A stretch of DNA of 64,000 bases from Notospermus geniculatus (Eukaryota > Nemertea > Pilidiophora > Heteronemertea > Lineidae), in the NCBI GenBank assembly GCA_002633025.1, contig NMRB01002341.1:38568-102567 (forward strand), in the 5' to 3' direction. The notes beneath the pieces are model-generated. The model saw only the letters and a list, made by a program, of their open reading frames with translations. It was not told the origin of the DNA and made no database searches. Shown piece by piece: positions 52,878-63,773 of the stretch (its first letter is position 1; the number at the start of each line of letters is the position of its first letter). The translations under genes were made by a program, and so were the position numbers.

Positions 52878-52930
52878 AAAACGTCTCGGATATTCGCAAA
52901 TGTTCGACCCCACCCAAGGGTCTTCTTCAG
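52878..52930 (-). repeat. Hammerhead-like motif copy
   Basis: On the minus strand CCTGAAGAAGACCC, then GGGGTCGAACATTTGCGAAT; the same block as in 15240-15500. Confidence 0.5.
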
Positions 52931-52934
52931 GAAT

Positions 52935-53065
52935 TAGTATTGGGGATTGGAATTGGCACTGAGATTGGAATTGAACATATAATTGGAATTAGAATTAGAA
53001 TTAGATTTAGAATGATATTCGGAATTTGAATTTGAATTGACACTGGAATTGGAATTGAACATGGT
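52935..53065 (+). repeat. GGAATT-type hexanucleotide repeat
   Basis: Interspersed GGAATT, AGAATT and TTGAATT units with two copies of TTGACACTGGAATTGG-like sequence. Confidence 0.75.
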
Positions 53066-53069
53066 ATTG

Positions 53070-53180
53070 ATATAATTACTTATGTACTTAAGTATATAAG
53101 TACTCCCTCTCCCCTATTATACTTATATAAGTATATAAGGTATATAAGTACCTATTATATGGTATAAGTACTATCCCCTA
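53070..53180. repeat. ACTTATATAAGTATATAAG simple repeat
   Basis: Multiple overlapping palindromic TATATAAGTA words. Confidence 0.75.
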
Positions 53181-53275
53181 ATTGTGAGACTGTACCTTAC
53201 GAAGGGCCAGGGGCCAGAAAAATTGTAAAATGTAAATGCATGATTTCTTAATATTTGGTGTATTGACTGTCAAGT

Positions 53276-53829
53276 CAGGTGTGAAAGAAATCCAAGTCCC
53301 CCAGGAACCAAAGTCCGGTCTTTTTGTTCAGCGAGGGCTTAGAATATATGGCTAGAGAGACCATGACCATTCGAATGTAACCTTACAATAGCGGGCTATT
53401 GTTTGGAGGATCTGAATTCCTGGGACGCTGATTCCTGTCACACCTGCAACATCTAAGCGCGACCCAATGGAATGTGGAAGCTCGGAAATTGATAGTTGGA
53501 TTTTCTATGGACCTGTAAGCACACATGGCTCTTGAATAACCGGTGCACAGCGCGAACAATCGGGGAACGATCACAAATGGTCGGCAGGCATGGTTAAAAC
53601 CGCAAATCTCTGCCACATTACATGACTTCCGCATTCCATTGGGTCGCGCTTAGATGTTGCCGGTGTAGCAGTAAAAAGTGTCCCCCTGTAAAAAGTGTCC
53701 ACTTCTATTGTTGAATGACGGAATAAGTGGCATGCGTATAGAAACCAATTGTCAGAGATTAGAATGTAACAATAGGATCTTTTGTTCCCCGGACAGTTTT
53801 TCCTAGGACATTCTTTCCCTTCACACCTG
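53276..53829. mobile_element. Composite CAGGTGTGA element with hairpin insert
   Basis: Half B (53276-53446), a hairpin segment (GCAACATCTAAGCGCGACCC...; 53446-53660) and half A inverted (53660-53829) lie flush. Compared with 46627-46956 the hairpin is extra and sits exactly at the A/B junction. Confidence 0.75.
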
Positions 53830-53837
53830 ACTTTAGC

Positions 53838-54170
53838 TAAGGTTACACCTGTTGAAAATACCCGTGTTTTTCAGACCAGTGTCAAACCCGTGTGTACGAA
53901 AATCCCGGCGAGAGGTCCCACTACTACATTGTAGTTAAGTAGCCCGGCGACAGTTGGGCTGCAAACATTGACTCTTCGGTCATTTCTGTATTGGCACACG
54001 TTGTCGGACGCGCGAAAATGACGTCGCTTAATGACTGCGCCATCTGTCGCCGTTCGAAGAACTAACGATAACACGGGGATTTCGAAAAGCACGGCGAGAT
54101 TGCCGTGTCTCAAGAACCTGTGTTTTTCAGACACGGGTTTCTTGAAGCCCGGCAATTCATTATAGGTGTG
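53838..54170. mobile_element. GGTTACACCT-ended inverted-repeat element
   Basis: AGGTTACACCTGTTGAAAAT...CGTGTTTTTCAGACC pairs with GTGTTTTTCAGACACGGG... and ...ATTATAGGTGTGACC; imperfect. The long forward frame crossing it (54105-54626) is not a gene. Confidence 0.55.
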
Positions 54171-54492
54171 ACCACAAAAAACCCGGGGATCTTATGTAGT
54201 GTAACCACGGCTATTATCATGCTTGGTGCTTCTTTTTCTATACTGACTTTTATTCCACCAAGCGGTATGACGAAGGAGTCCTCCCACAGCGCCATCGCAC
54301 GTTTCTTACAACACGGAAAAACAGTAATATTAATCATTAATCGAACACGCCCACAGACAGTATTTCCAGCAAGTGGTGAACCAAAATATCAGACTTTCCC
54401 TCCCTCACGTCAATGCTTTCAAAATTATAACTCTGTATTTGAAAGACTCTTTTTATTGAACATTGATTTAAAAATCCTGCCTCTGGCATTAA

Positions 54493-54702
54493 AGAGTCCC
54501 TACAGGCAGCCTCCTCATAGACATTTTGATGTGCTTATTATACCGATCGGTTGCATGAGAATCCAACTCTGGCATGTATTGCAAGTAAAATACACTAAAC
54601 GTCAACATTTGAGACAAAATCCGTAGATTGTCAGTTGCGAGCGCCACCTGTGATGAAGTGACCGCACTGATATGAGCCTAATAGCTAGCTGCTAGGGTCC
54701 CT
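54493..54702 (+). mobile_element. TTAA chain 2, element 1 (family X)
   Basis: AGAGTCCCTACAGGCAGCC to GCTAGCTGCTAGGGTCCCT between TTAA 54489-54492 and the shared TTAA 54703-54706. Interior GAGCGCCACCTGTGATGAAG. A solitary copy is at 59684-59885. Confidence 0.85.
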
Positions 54703-54706
54703 TTAA

Positions 54707-54916
54707 GGAAAGGGGCCCGGTATTTCCACTTTTTCTCGACAGCCGGCGCTACCGTGCCACTCTCCAACCCAAGGGACTACTCCGTTGTCGGCGGAATTGA
54801 CTCGATTTACTACGTACATTTTGTAATGGATTTTTGTAGTTCGTGTTGCTGCCGCTAGGTGGATCCCTTCACGGCGGCAGTCAAATTACCCATTAGAGAT
54901 CGCATACCGTGGTCCT
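54707..54916 (+). mobile_element. TTAA chain 2, element 2 (family Y)
   Basis: GGAAAGGGGCCCGGTATTTC to CATACCGTGGTCCT, same family as 1918-2122. It shares TTAA with both neighbours (54703-54706, 54917-54920). Confidence 0.85.
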
Positions 54917-54920
54917 TTAA

Positions 54921-55104
54921 AGAGCGGCAGAGGCAGCTTTTTAGTGCATATTGAAATGGTTACTAAAAAACAGAATTAGTTGCATGAACTTGCACATCAT
55001 TTTGATCATTTGATCCACAATTCATGAGTTCATGGTTACTAGCGCCACCTGTTGTATAGTGGCAGTACTCTTAGTAGCCCAATAACAAGCTGCCTCGGGT
55101 CCCT
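54921..55104 (+). mobile_element. TTAA chain 2, element 3 (family X)
   Basis: AGAGCGGCAGAGGCAGC to AAGCTGCCTCGGGTCCCT; interior CTAGCGCCACCTGTTGTATA aligns with element 1. TTAA at 54917-54920 and 55105-55108. Confidence 0.8.
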
Positions 55105-55108
55105 TTAA

Positions 55109-55494
55109 AAAGCACGATATATGCAATCTCTATCGGTATTTTGACTGCCGACGGAGAGGGAGCCACCTAGCGGCAGCAATAAGAACTACCAAAAAATATT
55201 GCAAAATGTACATGTACAGTCATTGACAAAAGTTTATCTCCACCTGACATATCAAAAATTTTGATGCAGAAATATGACCAACAAGATATACTTTCATGTG
55301 CAACAAACCGTGTTAAAATTGGTCCAGTAGTATTTGAAATATTAAAGATGTCAGGTGGAGATAAACTTTTGTCAATGACTGTACGTAGTACATCGGGTCC
55401 ATTCCCCGACAGCGTAGTTAGTCGCTGGGTTGGAGAATGGCGCAGGGTAATGGTGACGCCGGGTGTCGAGAAAAAGTGGCAATAATGGGCTCCT
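55109..55494 (-). mobile_element. TTAA chain 2, element 4 (family Y, inverted)
   Basis: AAAGCACGATATATGCAATC to AATAATGGGCTCCT; TTAA on the left, TTAC (55495-55498) on the right. It is interrupted by the TA MITE at 55217-55381. Confidence 0.8.
55217..55381. mobile_element. Tc1/mariner-like MITE nested in chain element 4
   Basis: CAGTCATTGACAAAAGTTTA and TAAACTTTTGTCAATGACTG, TA at 55215-55216 and 55382-55383; 165 bp, with ~36-bp TIRs. Confidence 0.85.
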
Positions 55495-55499
55495 TTACA

Positions 55500-56610
55500 A
55501 TGTAATTTAACCCTTCAAAGGTGAATACTATATATATATACTATATATACGCTTTTGATATAAGTAGATATATTATTTGAAATCAGTACCAGTAACTAAC
55601 AACTGGTGTGTCCTCAAAAATTTAGGGGTAATTTACTCCCATTAAGCCAAATAAAACACTTCAATACAATGGTGATATTATTATCAACAATCAATCGTTG
55701 AAACCAACAACGTGATAAAAGTCAATAATTTCGATTGAAATCGACATTTCAATTCGGAAGACTTTTACGTGGTGGAAAAGCAGTTATTTGTCTCCACGCG
55801 GTGAATTTTCAGTCCCAATTTCACGCAGCAAATATGCAAATTTTGTTTAATGCAGCAGAAAATCATTCGTCAATCTTGATTGGTACTGCTGGTTTCGGCA
55901 GGCGTCGAAAAACAACTGTGTATCTACATATGGTGTAAAGTTCACCCTCACTTTACGTAACGTATAGATCTTTTCAACAAAGATGGCGGTCTAACTAACA
56001 GATCTCACCACACGATGTCAGAAGTTCGCTATTAAGCTGGTCAAGTGGGCCGTGGGCACAAATGTTTCGCTCAAATAATTGTCTGAGAGGATGCACTTGG
56101 TAGTGTTTTCATGCTTGGATAACGAATGGCCACGATGTCATGTGGGAGAACCAGTAAGCCACCATCTCTGTTGGTATTATACATCTGCAAGTTTTATTCA
56201 GTGCATGCGCAGCAGAAAATAATTCATCTATTTAGATTGGTCAGGCTGGTTTTCGACACGCGTAGAAAAACAACAAGTCTACAAGGTGTCAGAATTTTGT
56301 CAACACTTCCTGTAGCCAAGTATACAATTAATTTTATTCTGTGCAGCAGAAAATAATTTATCCCACAGGATTGGTAGATAATTTTAGAATAAATTTTTAA
56401 TCTGGTGGCAATAATTTCATGCAACGTATAATTGTTGGCTTATTTAGATTCTTCTCCGTAAGCTGCACGACTAGCATCCAACATTCTACCCACCGCTTGA
56501 ATAACAAATTTAGAAATATAGCAATATTTTCGTGTTTTATTTGCAATTACAATAAACATTGTGGCAGCATGCAACGAGGCTGTTGCACACAGCGGCCCAT
56601 GGAATAGAAA
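55500..56610. other. Decayed repeats
   Basis: GCAGCAGAAAATNATTCRTC followed by GATTGGT recurs at 55852, 56210 and 56342 with flanking CGTCGAAAAACAAC / CGTAGAAAAACAAC words. A TATATATATA tract lies at 55530. No exon recognised. Confidence 0.4.
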
Positions 56611-56615
56611 TGATG

Positions 56616-56885
56616 TTAATAAAAGGGAGTAAGAAATAAAAGTGGAAAATAAGAAGTGGGAAATTTTGGAATTTTTTGCGAATTTTTCAACTTCTCAAAT
56701 TGGGATTTTTTCCTACATGTATTTTGAGAAATTGTCTCAAAATGACATGTCATTTTGTCTGATTTTTCGGGCGACATTTCTCAGAATGGAAAAATTCTTT
56801 ACTCCAATTTGAGAAATTGAAAAATTCGCAAAAATTTCCAAAATTTCCCACTTCATATTTTCCACTTTTATTTCTAACTTCCTTA
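56616..56885. mobile_element. Palindromic AT-rich MITE
   Basis: GGGAGTAAGAAATAAAAGTG, then GAAGTGGGAAATTTTGG, pairs with CCAAAATTTCCCACTTC...CTTTTATTTCTAACTTCC. The centre CAAAATGACATGTCATTTTG is itself palindromic. Confidence 0.75.
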
Positions 56886-56889
56886 ATAA

Positions 56890-58095
56890 TAAGATATCTT
56901 TATAAATCACTGCACATTCTGAAAGCGCTTCAAAGTATTACTCCAGTCGCCACCATGAAATATTTCTTAGGAACTAAAGTACCACTTCAGTGGAGTGTTC
57001 ACAAGGAATCGATGCTCAACTATAAAGCCACTGCCAAATAGGCCTATACTACTTGATGTTTCGCCAATTAACTTTCTAAAACAATACTTACCTACCAAAA
57101 TTGGATCCTCTAATATCTATTTTTTTTCTATTTTTGACACGCTCGAGGAAAAGTAGGCACAAGTCGCAACCGAGGAAAGGGTTAACGGCCTTACAACAGA
57201 AGAGCTGAAATGTACGTCTCTGCAGGTTGACAATAGTAGTGGACAGCAGTGATAATAGTTGAGTAAACTGATGACCAATGATGATCACTTGCGACAAGCG
57301 CCTCCTTTTGCTGGAACGGATTACATTATCTTTTTTTCTATTTTTTGCGTTACTTTTTGTATCTACTTTATTTATTTAGGCCTACTTTACTTGGATTTGA
57401 TACAACGAATTTCTTATCATGTAATGTACAACGACAGGTGATCCATGCATTGTCATGTCACTTACCTAATCCGGTTGTATTTTTATTATAGCAAAGAAGA
57501 ATTTGACCAAAACACGCCACCAGTCCTTCTTCTGTAGTTTTCTGTTAAAAGAAAAATTAAAGCAAATAAATTTCTTTCCCTGTTGTGTTTTTCCAGGCAT
57601 TGCTAACTAAGAAAATATACCTTTTTCTACATAAAGAGGTCAGTGCGAGTGAGCCCTGCCAGGTTAGAGGAACAATGGTCACATGGATTATATAGGGTTG
57701 GTAGTCCGGCCGCGAGGGCGAAAAATGCGATTTCTTGTATAACAGCAATTTTTTTTGTAGTTTCTATACCTTTAGAATCCGCCGGGTGCCACTCTGGCAA
57801 CCTTGAGCGTTTTTCACAAATCGCGTTTCCATGGCAACCGTCACTGAAATCGGTGGTTTTTGAAAATGAGCATTTTTTCCGGGCTGGGAAGAGATATTTG
57901 CGAGGTTTAAAGCCTGAAACTTTTCAAACATGACCTACTCTACTTCATCCGCACATAAACAGTTTGCATAAAGGTCATGGTCTGCTTCCACTTATTTGGC
58001 TGACTTTGTTGGTCGGACATTTCAGTGGGCCCATTGGATAGACTGGGCTGTTCATTCTAATTTCATTTAATGCTCTTGGACTAACATTCACATAC
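56890..58095. other. Unassigned DNA
   Basis: No recognised repeat or exon, apart from short frames without splice sites. Confidence 0.3.
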
Positions 58096-58099
58096 ACCG

Positions 58100-58268
58100 C
58101 CACTACCAGCCAGGTACCCCTTTTACACCTGGGTGGGGTGAAGCAAGTGAGGCAAAGTGACTTGCACAAGGTCATAAGCGAGCGTGTTTTTTTCTTGGTC
58201 AGGACTGGGAAACGCACCCGGGACCCTCTGATCAGGAGTCTGTTTCACTAACCACTACACCACGCCGC
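58100..58268 (-). mobile_element. Second SINE family (tRNA head, ACTTGCACAAGG body)
   Basis: On the minus strand the head is GGCGTGGTGTAGTGGTTAG, CTCCTGATCAGAGGGTCCCG and a B-box region; the body contains GACCTTGTGCAAGTCACTTT and CCACCCAGGTGTAAAAGGGG. Similar body words are, as I recall, widespread in marine-invertebrate SINEs. Confidence 0.65.
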
Positions 58269-58269
58269 T

Positions 58270-58975
58270 TCCTGATGAGGCTAATAATGCCATATTTGGA
58301 CATAGCCTCATCAATTACTTATATAGAAATGTGTGATTTGTAAATAAACTTTACTACTACTACTACGCCGTATACTACCCATATGATCTGCAGATCATTG
58401 TTCCTCGAATTAATCTGGGAGTGGCTCACTAGGAATGACCTCTTAATCTGGTAAAGAGAGTGAATTCTTCATGATACTCAGAACTTTGACAATGACTGTA
58501 TAGAATAGGAAGAAAATAATAGAATAAAATATTCACTTATACAATCTATATAACGAACAACTGAATAAAGCAGTAAAATGAGCAAAATGAATAAAGGAAC
58601 ATAAGAAGCAAAGCAAAAAAGAAGATAGAATGTTAGAGCCAACCAAATAACAACGGCATGAGATGTAGTGTCGTGTTTAAATCTGAACTCCTCATTTTAA
58701 AGACTGGAAGCATTATTGGAAGGATGAGATAAAATGCCTTTTGAATAATATCGATATTGTATGTGAACTGGGTATTTTGTGGAGAAGAAACTGGTTACTC
58801 GATAGACATAAACTGCACGAAATGTAATTCAACTGCAGGGTTATCAAATATAGATTAGATTCCAGGGGGCGAAATTGCAGTATGTTTTTGGGTATTTGTT
58901 ATCAAAATCACAAAATGCTTGTTAGCTAAAATCCAGGCTCCATTTTCATCCTGCTGCAGGTTGTACAATGTTAGA
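58270..58975. other. Unassigned DNA
   Basis: A lone end-like word TTGACAATGACTGTA at 58488 may be a footprint of the TA MITE family. Confidence 0.3.
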
Positions 58976-58982
58976 AACAATA

Positions 58983-59374
58983 GTGAGGTTCCGCAAATCT
59001 AACGAAACACGAAGTAAGTAATACGAAATTCAACTTCATTTCCAGGACCTAATTTATTTCTGGAAATGGTTGGTACCACAAATGTCCCTGCTGCCAGTGG
59101 GTCTTTTAGCATATCATGTAACACCGAGAGAGTTATGGTGCATCTTGAATTGTTAAATTTCCATTTCGTAGCTACACGAAGTCGAAACGAAAGGTAAATT
59201 TCAAAGTTTAATATACACCGTAACTCTATCGGTCTAACGTCATACCCTAAAAGACGCTCTTGCAGCAGGCAATATTCATGGTACCAACCATCTTCTGAAA
59301 TACATTCCGTCGTGGAAATGAAGCCCAATTTCGTAGTTCGTACTTCGAATTTCGTCAGATTTGCGGAACCTCAC
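58983..59374. mobile_element. GTGAGGTTTCGC MITE, intact copy
   Basis: TA at 58981-58982 and 59375-59376; arms GTGAGGTTCCGCAAATCTAA and its near complement; 392 bp. Confidence 0.85.
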
Positions 59375-59389
59375 TATATTGTTATTGTA

Positions 59390-59465
59390 GTAGTCTGGTG
59401 CAGTGGTTTGAGGATCGGAACTCGTGCGAGAGAGGCAACGGGTTCGACACCCAACATGTAGTCGA
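59390..59465 (+). repeat. tRNA-derived SINE head
   Basis: A box TGGTGCAGTGGTTTGAGGA and B box CGGGTTCGACACCC at tRNA spacing. No intact acceptor stem was recognised. Confidence 0.5.
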
Positions 59466-59683
59466 GTCATAACTATGTAATCCCAACCAGTGGTTGAAAT
59501 CCAATGTGCGCTGAATGAGTCGTTCTTGAGTTCTCGAGAAGTGAGATTGTGGTACTATTAAAATTCGAATTTTTTCAGTTTTAGAGGATTCTAGTTTAGT
59601 CTAGTTCCAATGATCGTACATGTACGCAAAGATAAGGACCTTTCGTTGCATAAGGCATCCGTTTAGGTAGGCCTACACTTTAC

Positions 59684-59885
59684 ACTCGCCTACAGGTAGC
59701 CTCCTCATAGGCATTTCGATATGTGATCATTACACCGATCGGTTGGCATGAGAATCTAACTCTGACATGTATTGCAAGTAAAATACACAAAACACCAACA
59801 TTTGAGCCAAAATCCGTAGATTGTCAGTTGCTAGCGCAACCTGTAATGAAGTGACCGCACTGATATAGCTGCCTATATAGTCCCT
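59684..59885 (+). mobile_element. Solitary TTAA family-X element
   Basis: CTACAGGTAGCCTCCTCATA to GCCTATATAGTCCCT before TTAA 59886-59889; the left terminus is blurred (TTAC). Confidence 0.75.
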
Positions 59886-59889
59886 TTAA

Positions 59890-60455
59890 GGAAGTACCCC
59901 TAAATCATCTTTTAATGGGTAGTTTTATGCCAGGCCGTGCACGAGATTCGATTTGCAATGGTTTCACTGAGTGATATACAGATTTAAAAAAATAAAGATC
60001 GTTCGGTGAGAGCTCCGTTCGTTAATCGGCGAAGCGTTCAAGATCTGCATCTCAGGAAACATCTCGTCTCGGCAACATCGTAATCTCCGCAGACGATCAA
60101 TTCAATGTTGGGATAAAGAATATTATTGAACCTTCATCCGCAATTTATGGTATATATCGACCAATCGGATGCATCAAAGCTTTTTTCTGCGGACCTTATC
60201 CCGGATATGACGAATCGAAGTAACATCTGTCTTATTACACATGGGATGTATCAAAAGAAATTCGTAATTCATACAGCGTGGTCGGTGTACCGAGAGACTA
60301 GGCTCGTCCATTGAGTCTAGTGGGAATCGAGTAGCCGATCATCGCCATACTTCACGGGTTGAGTGTTACTCAGTCTACCTCTTACATGTCTTGGTAAAAA
60401 AGTGTCGGGTGTGAGAGTAATGTGTCTGGTATCAGTGGACGTATGACTGTAAACC
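59890..60455. other. Unassigned DNA
   Basis: No repeat shared with the window; single-copy appearance, no convincing exon. Confidence 0.3.
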
Positions 60456-60459
60456 AATC

Positions 60460-61075
60460 GGTACTGTTACAAGGCACGGCTTATAAAGGGCCAACATGTA
60501 CTCTTGCTAATAAATGTGGAATATTCTTTGAGAATTTCCATTTATTTCCAATAAAAGTTTTTCTGAATTATTTCTGTGCGTGTGGGTCGATTTCAATGAA
60601 ACTTCATCAGCTGATGGGGACATTACGGGGGCAATGGTTGCTGTGGCTGGTGTTCTGAAAACAGTGCGTCGTGGATGTTGGGAGCCACCGCAATTTTAGT
60701 GAAAAATACCGCTTTTGAAAATCGGCTTGGCAAGCTTCTATCAATTGGTGATAAATCACTTTTGTTAGCGGTTTTGTTTGAGGGTAAGAATTAAACTTTC
60801 AAAACAAATTCAGGAACTCAATTATATGCACATCAGGGCGCTGAGGTTGATTTCTGCAACCCCGTTTTTACAAAAAATTGCGGCAGCTCCCTACACCCCC
60901 GATGCACTGGTTTCAGAACATTAGCCACAGCAACCATTGCCCCCGTGATGTCCCCATCAGCTGATGAAGTTTCATTGAAATCGACCCACACGCACAGAAA
61001 TAATAAAAAAAAAACGTTTATTGGAAATAAATGGAAATTCTCAGAATATTCCACATTTATTAGCAATAGTGTATT
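60460..61075. repeat. Large inverted repeat (~230-bp arms)
   Basis: 60488-60710 (GCTAATAAATGTGGAATATT, GGTCGATTTCAATGAAACTT, CATCAGCTGATGGGGACATT) is complementary to 60855-61072, with ~150 bp between. Arms are diverged by substitutions and small indels. Ends are not sharply defined. Confidence 0.75.
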
Positions 61076-61079
61076 TCTA

Positions 61080-62040
61080 GTGCGTTTCATCTCTAAAATT
61101 TGGACTCGCTTTATCTCGAATGACAACTGCTTGAATATTAAGCAAAGCTTGTAAATATCAAATCGTTTCCCCTGCCGATTAAATACAGGTAGTTACCTAC
61201 ATTGACGTCACATTTTATGGCAAGAATATCGAAGAAGTCTACACTGGTGCTAAAATTAGGATTGAACAAGGACAGACACGACATATTATAAAAAGTTTAT
61301 TTTTAAAGAATGGTTGCTTATAAATAATAAATTTGTTTATAAATAACTGGTTTGCTTCTTAACAGTTGCTTTTTTCTATTCCCGACTCGACTGGAAGGGT
61401 CTTTTTCTGCTGAGTCAGTAGTCCCTATACACTGACGTCATGGGCGGAAAATATATCGGAAATGTTTTATTTTTTATACAATATTTTTATAGTGACATTT
61501 TTATAATAACATTGGCGCTAGAATTAGAAACGGACACGGCAAAAATGGCATGATATTGATCGAGATAAACTGGAGTACCGACGTGTCTGGGAAGGGTATA
61601 TTGGAAATTGGAAAAAAATAAAAGCTAGCTGGCGCAGCGCATCATATCCAAAAGACCTTTCCAACAAAGATGGTGGCCTACTTGTTCTCCACATGACGTC
61701 GTGGCCATTCATTGTCCAAAAATGATATAACATTACCAAATGCATCCTCTCAGACAATTACAGTTTCCTAAATTAAAGTTTCCTAAACTTTTGTGCCCGT
61801 TGCCCGCTTGACCAGCTTAGCACGCCAGAGCGCCCGGAGAAAATTTATAATATCATTACCGGAGTCGTAACCCTGTTGGGTTTTTGCCGGAGGTGTGGAG
61901 TCCACGACGGGCCACAGTCCACCTGTGTGGGTCTCTTACTTGCCCTGGCATAGACACTCAGGTACAAGGGACCACGGCTTTTAGTCCCGTCCGACGATCC
62001 CACAATTAATATTTCATAATTTTTGCTTCACAATTTTTTT
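61080..62040. other. Mostly unassigned DNA
   Basis: 61655-61740 is the inverted copy of the 7030-7100 dispersed repeat. 61910-61990 has SINE-like words (TCTTACTTGCCCTGGCATAG, GGTACAAGGGACCACGG). Confidence 0.4.
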
Positions 62041-62044
62041 GTTT

Positions 62045-62130
62045 ATACCTTCGCCCGGAGTCGAACTCGCGCCGACACATTGCACAGTTTGATAGTCAAA
62101 CGCGCTAACCACTCGACGGCTTACACCGTC
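62045..62130 (-). repeat. tRNA-like head
   Basis: On the minus strand GTCGAGTGGTTAGCGCGTTT (A box) and CGCGAGTTCGACTCCGGG (B box), with TGACTATCAAAC between. Likely a SINE head; stems are imperfect. Confidence 0.5.
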
Positions 62131-62163
62131 GAAGAGTGTGGTGTCACGAAGAGTTGGTCCGAC

Positions 62164-62549
62164 TTTAAACTCCCTTCGCAGTTGTGAGTCGCGCCCCCTT
62201 CGGTTTACTCGCTCTCTACACCTGCTTTACCGGTACTTCATGGAAGTTGCCGCGTTTGGTCAACAGATGGCGTCAGGGCCTGGCGCGAGTTTTACAGCCT
62301 ATCAGCACGCTGCTTTCAGAACTCTTTGGCCCGTTGGCAACGGATGTTCTTGTGCTACCATGGCTATGAACCGCTCGGCCAATGAAAAAGTGTCTCAGGC
62401 CAGCTTGGTTACCGGTGGCTCGGTGCTCTCATCGGTCGACTCTCTCAGCGCCATCTGTCGACCAAACGCGGCGAATTTTACGAAGTTAAGCAGTTGTGGA
62501 GAGCAGGTAAACCGAAGGGGGCGCGGTACACAACTCCGTAGGGAGTTTA
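62164..62549. mobile_element. hAT-like element with ~100-bp TIRs, 8-bp TSD
   Basis: 386 bp. TAAACTCCCTTCGCAGTTGT...CGCGCCCCCTTCGGTTTAC pairs with GTAAACCGAAGGGGGCGCG...GTAGGGAGTTTA. The perfect TSD GGTCCGAC lies at 62156-62163 and 62550-62557. Inserted beside or within a tRNA-like sequence (62550-62625). Confidence 0.85.
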
Positions 62550-62630
62550 GGTCCGACTGGGATCGAACCACAAGTCGGAACGGTGGCAGACACCGATGTT
62601 CCCACTCCGCCACTCAACTCCATCGCTGAT
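62550..62630 (-). repeat. tRNA-like sequence adjoining the hAT-like element
   Basis: The minus strand has GTTGAGTGGCGGAGTGGGAA (A box) and TGTGGTTCGATCCCAGTC (B box). Confidence 0.5.
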
Positions 62631-62639
62631 GGTCTACCA

Positions 62640-63773
62640 CTCCACTCCCGGAAAGGGTCGAAACCCTTCCCGGAATCCTCCATACGTTAATCCCATTTAT
62701 ATCCCAGTCTTATTGTATTAGTTTGTTCCGGTGTGAACCCATCAGATAATTGAGTGAAGATGTTATGAGAGGCTGGTCACTCTAATTCTAAGCTCTAACT
62801 CATGACGAATATGGCCTCGCGGAAATGTAATGAAAGGCGGATGACGGACACAAGGGACACAGAGGTTAAAGCGAATGGCTCGCGGTTTGTTGACAGTTGT
62901 TTGTTGACATGTCCTCAAATCGAGCGCCGTTTTGAGAAAAAGGCGAAAGAAGGATTTTAGTTTAATGGGAAATGCATTAGAGAGCCAAACTTCGGAGGCG
63001 TATTCTGCAAAATCTACCGCTTCGAAATCAATGTGAATAGTACAAAATGTACATTTTGACCGACTGAATTTGAAACTGTCATTAACCCATTTTAACAAAT
63101 TTTTATTTGAACCTCGTCCCCAGGTGCACCTTCGCATATCTGCACAAATTTTGCCTATGACTGGAGCACGGCTTTGCCTGGAGACCAGGTTCACTCTCTA
63201 TGGGAGGTATTACCAAAACAAACCCCGCCAGCCATTTGCTTTAAAGCGAACTGGTCGTGCCTGTCAAGGTTCTAAGAAAGGCAAACGCCGCCATCTTGAA
63301 TCTATTACTTCACTCACATCGGGAATTTACAGCCGACTAAGTGCATATTTGCACAACTGCTGTGGCTTTGCTGCTTCGAATATCATTTAAAACAGGTCAA
63401 CTGCAAATCTAGGCTTACATGTATCTATGGATGTAATCCGCTAAAATACGAAATTTGTAATTTGTAAATTTGTGAATTTCGTATAGGCCGCGAAATTATT
63501 CTTGGTGTCATTTTTGACTACCGCGACTTATTCCCTTTAAGGACGTGAATGACAACGTAAATGACTAAAATGTGTGGCTCAAAAAAAACTGCAAAGCTTA
63601 CATGTACTTCGATCTACTCAGAACCTCCAAACTGGTCATAGCAATGGATGGAGAAACTTCCTACAGAAGACACCGAGATATCCCGATTCGGTCAAATGGT
63701 TGTAGCTCCATGCCCTATTTTGTAAAGCAAAGTCGAGGTGCTAACCATGCAGAATTTGGAGTTCGCCGGTAAC
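62640..63773. other. Unassigned DNA
   Basis: 63390-63540 (GGTCAACTGCAAATCTAGGC, GGCCGCGAAATTATTC) is similar to 26415-26540. No confident exon. Confidence 0.35.

Noticed and set aside
54105-54626. 173-codon open frame
   Set aside because: Runs through an inverted-repeat element and into the first TTAA element of the chain; no recognisable domain.
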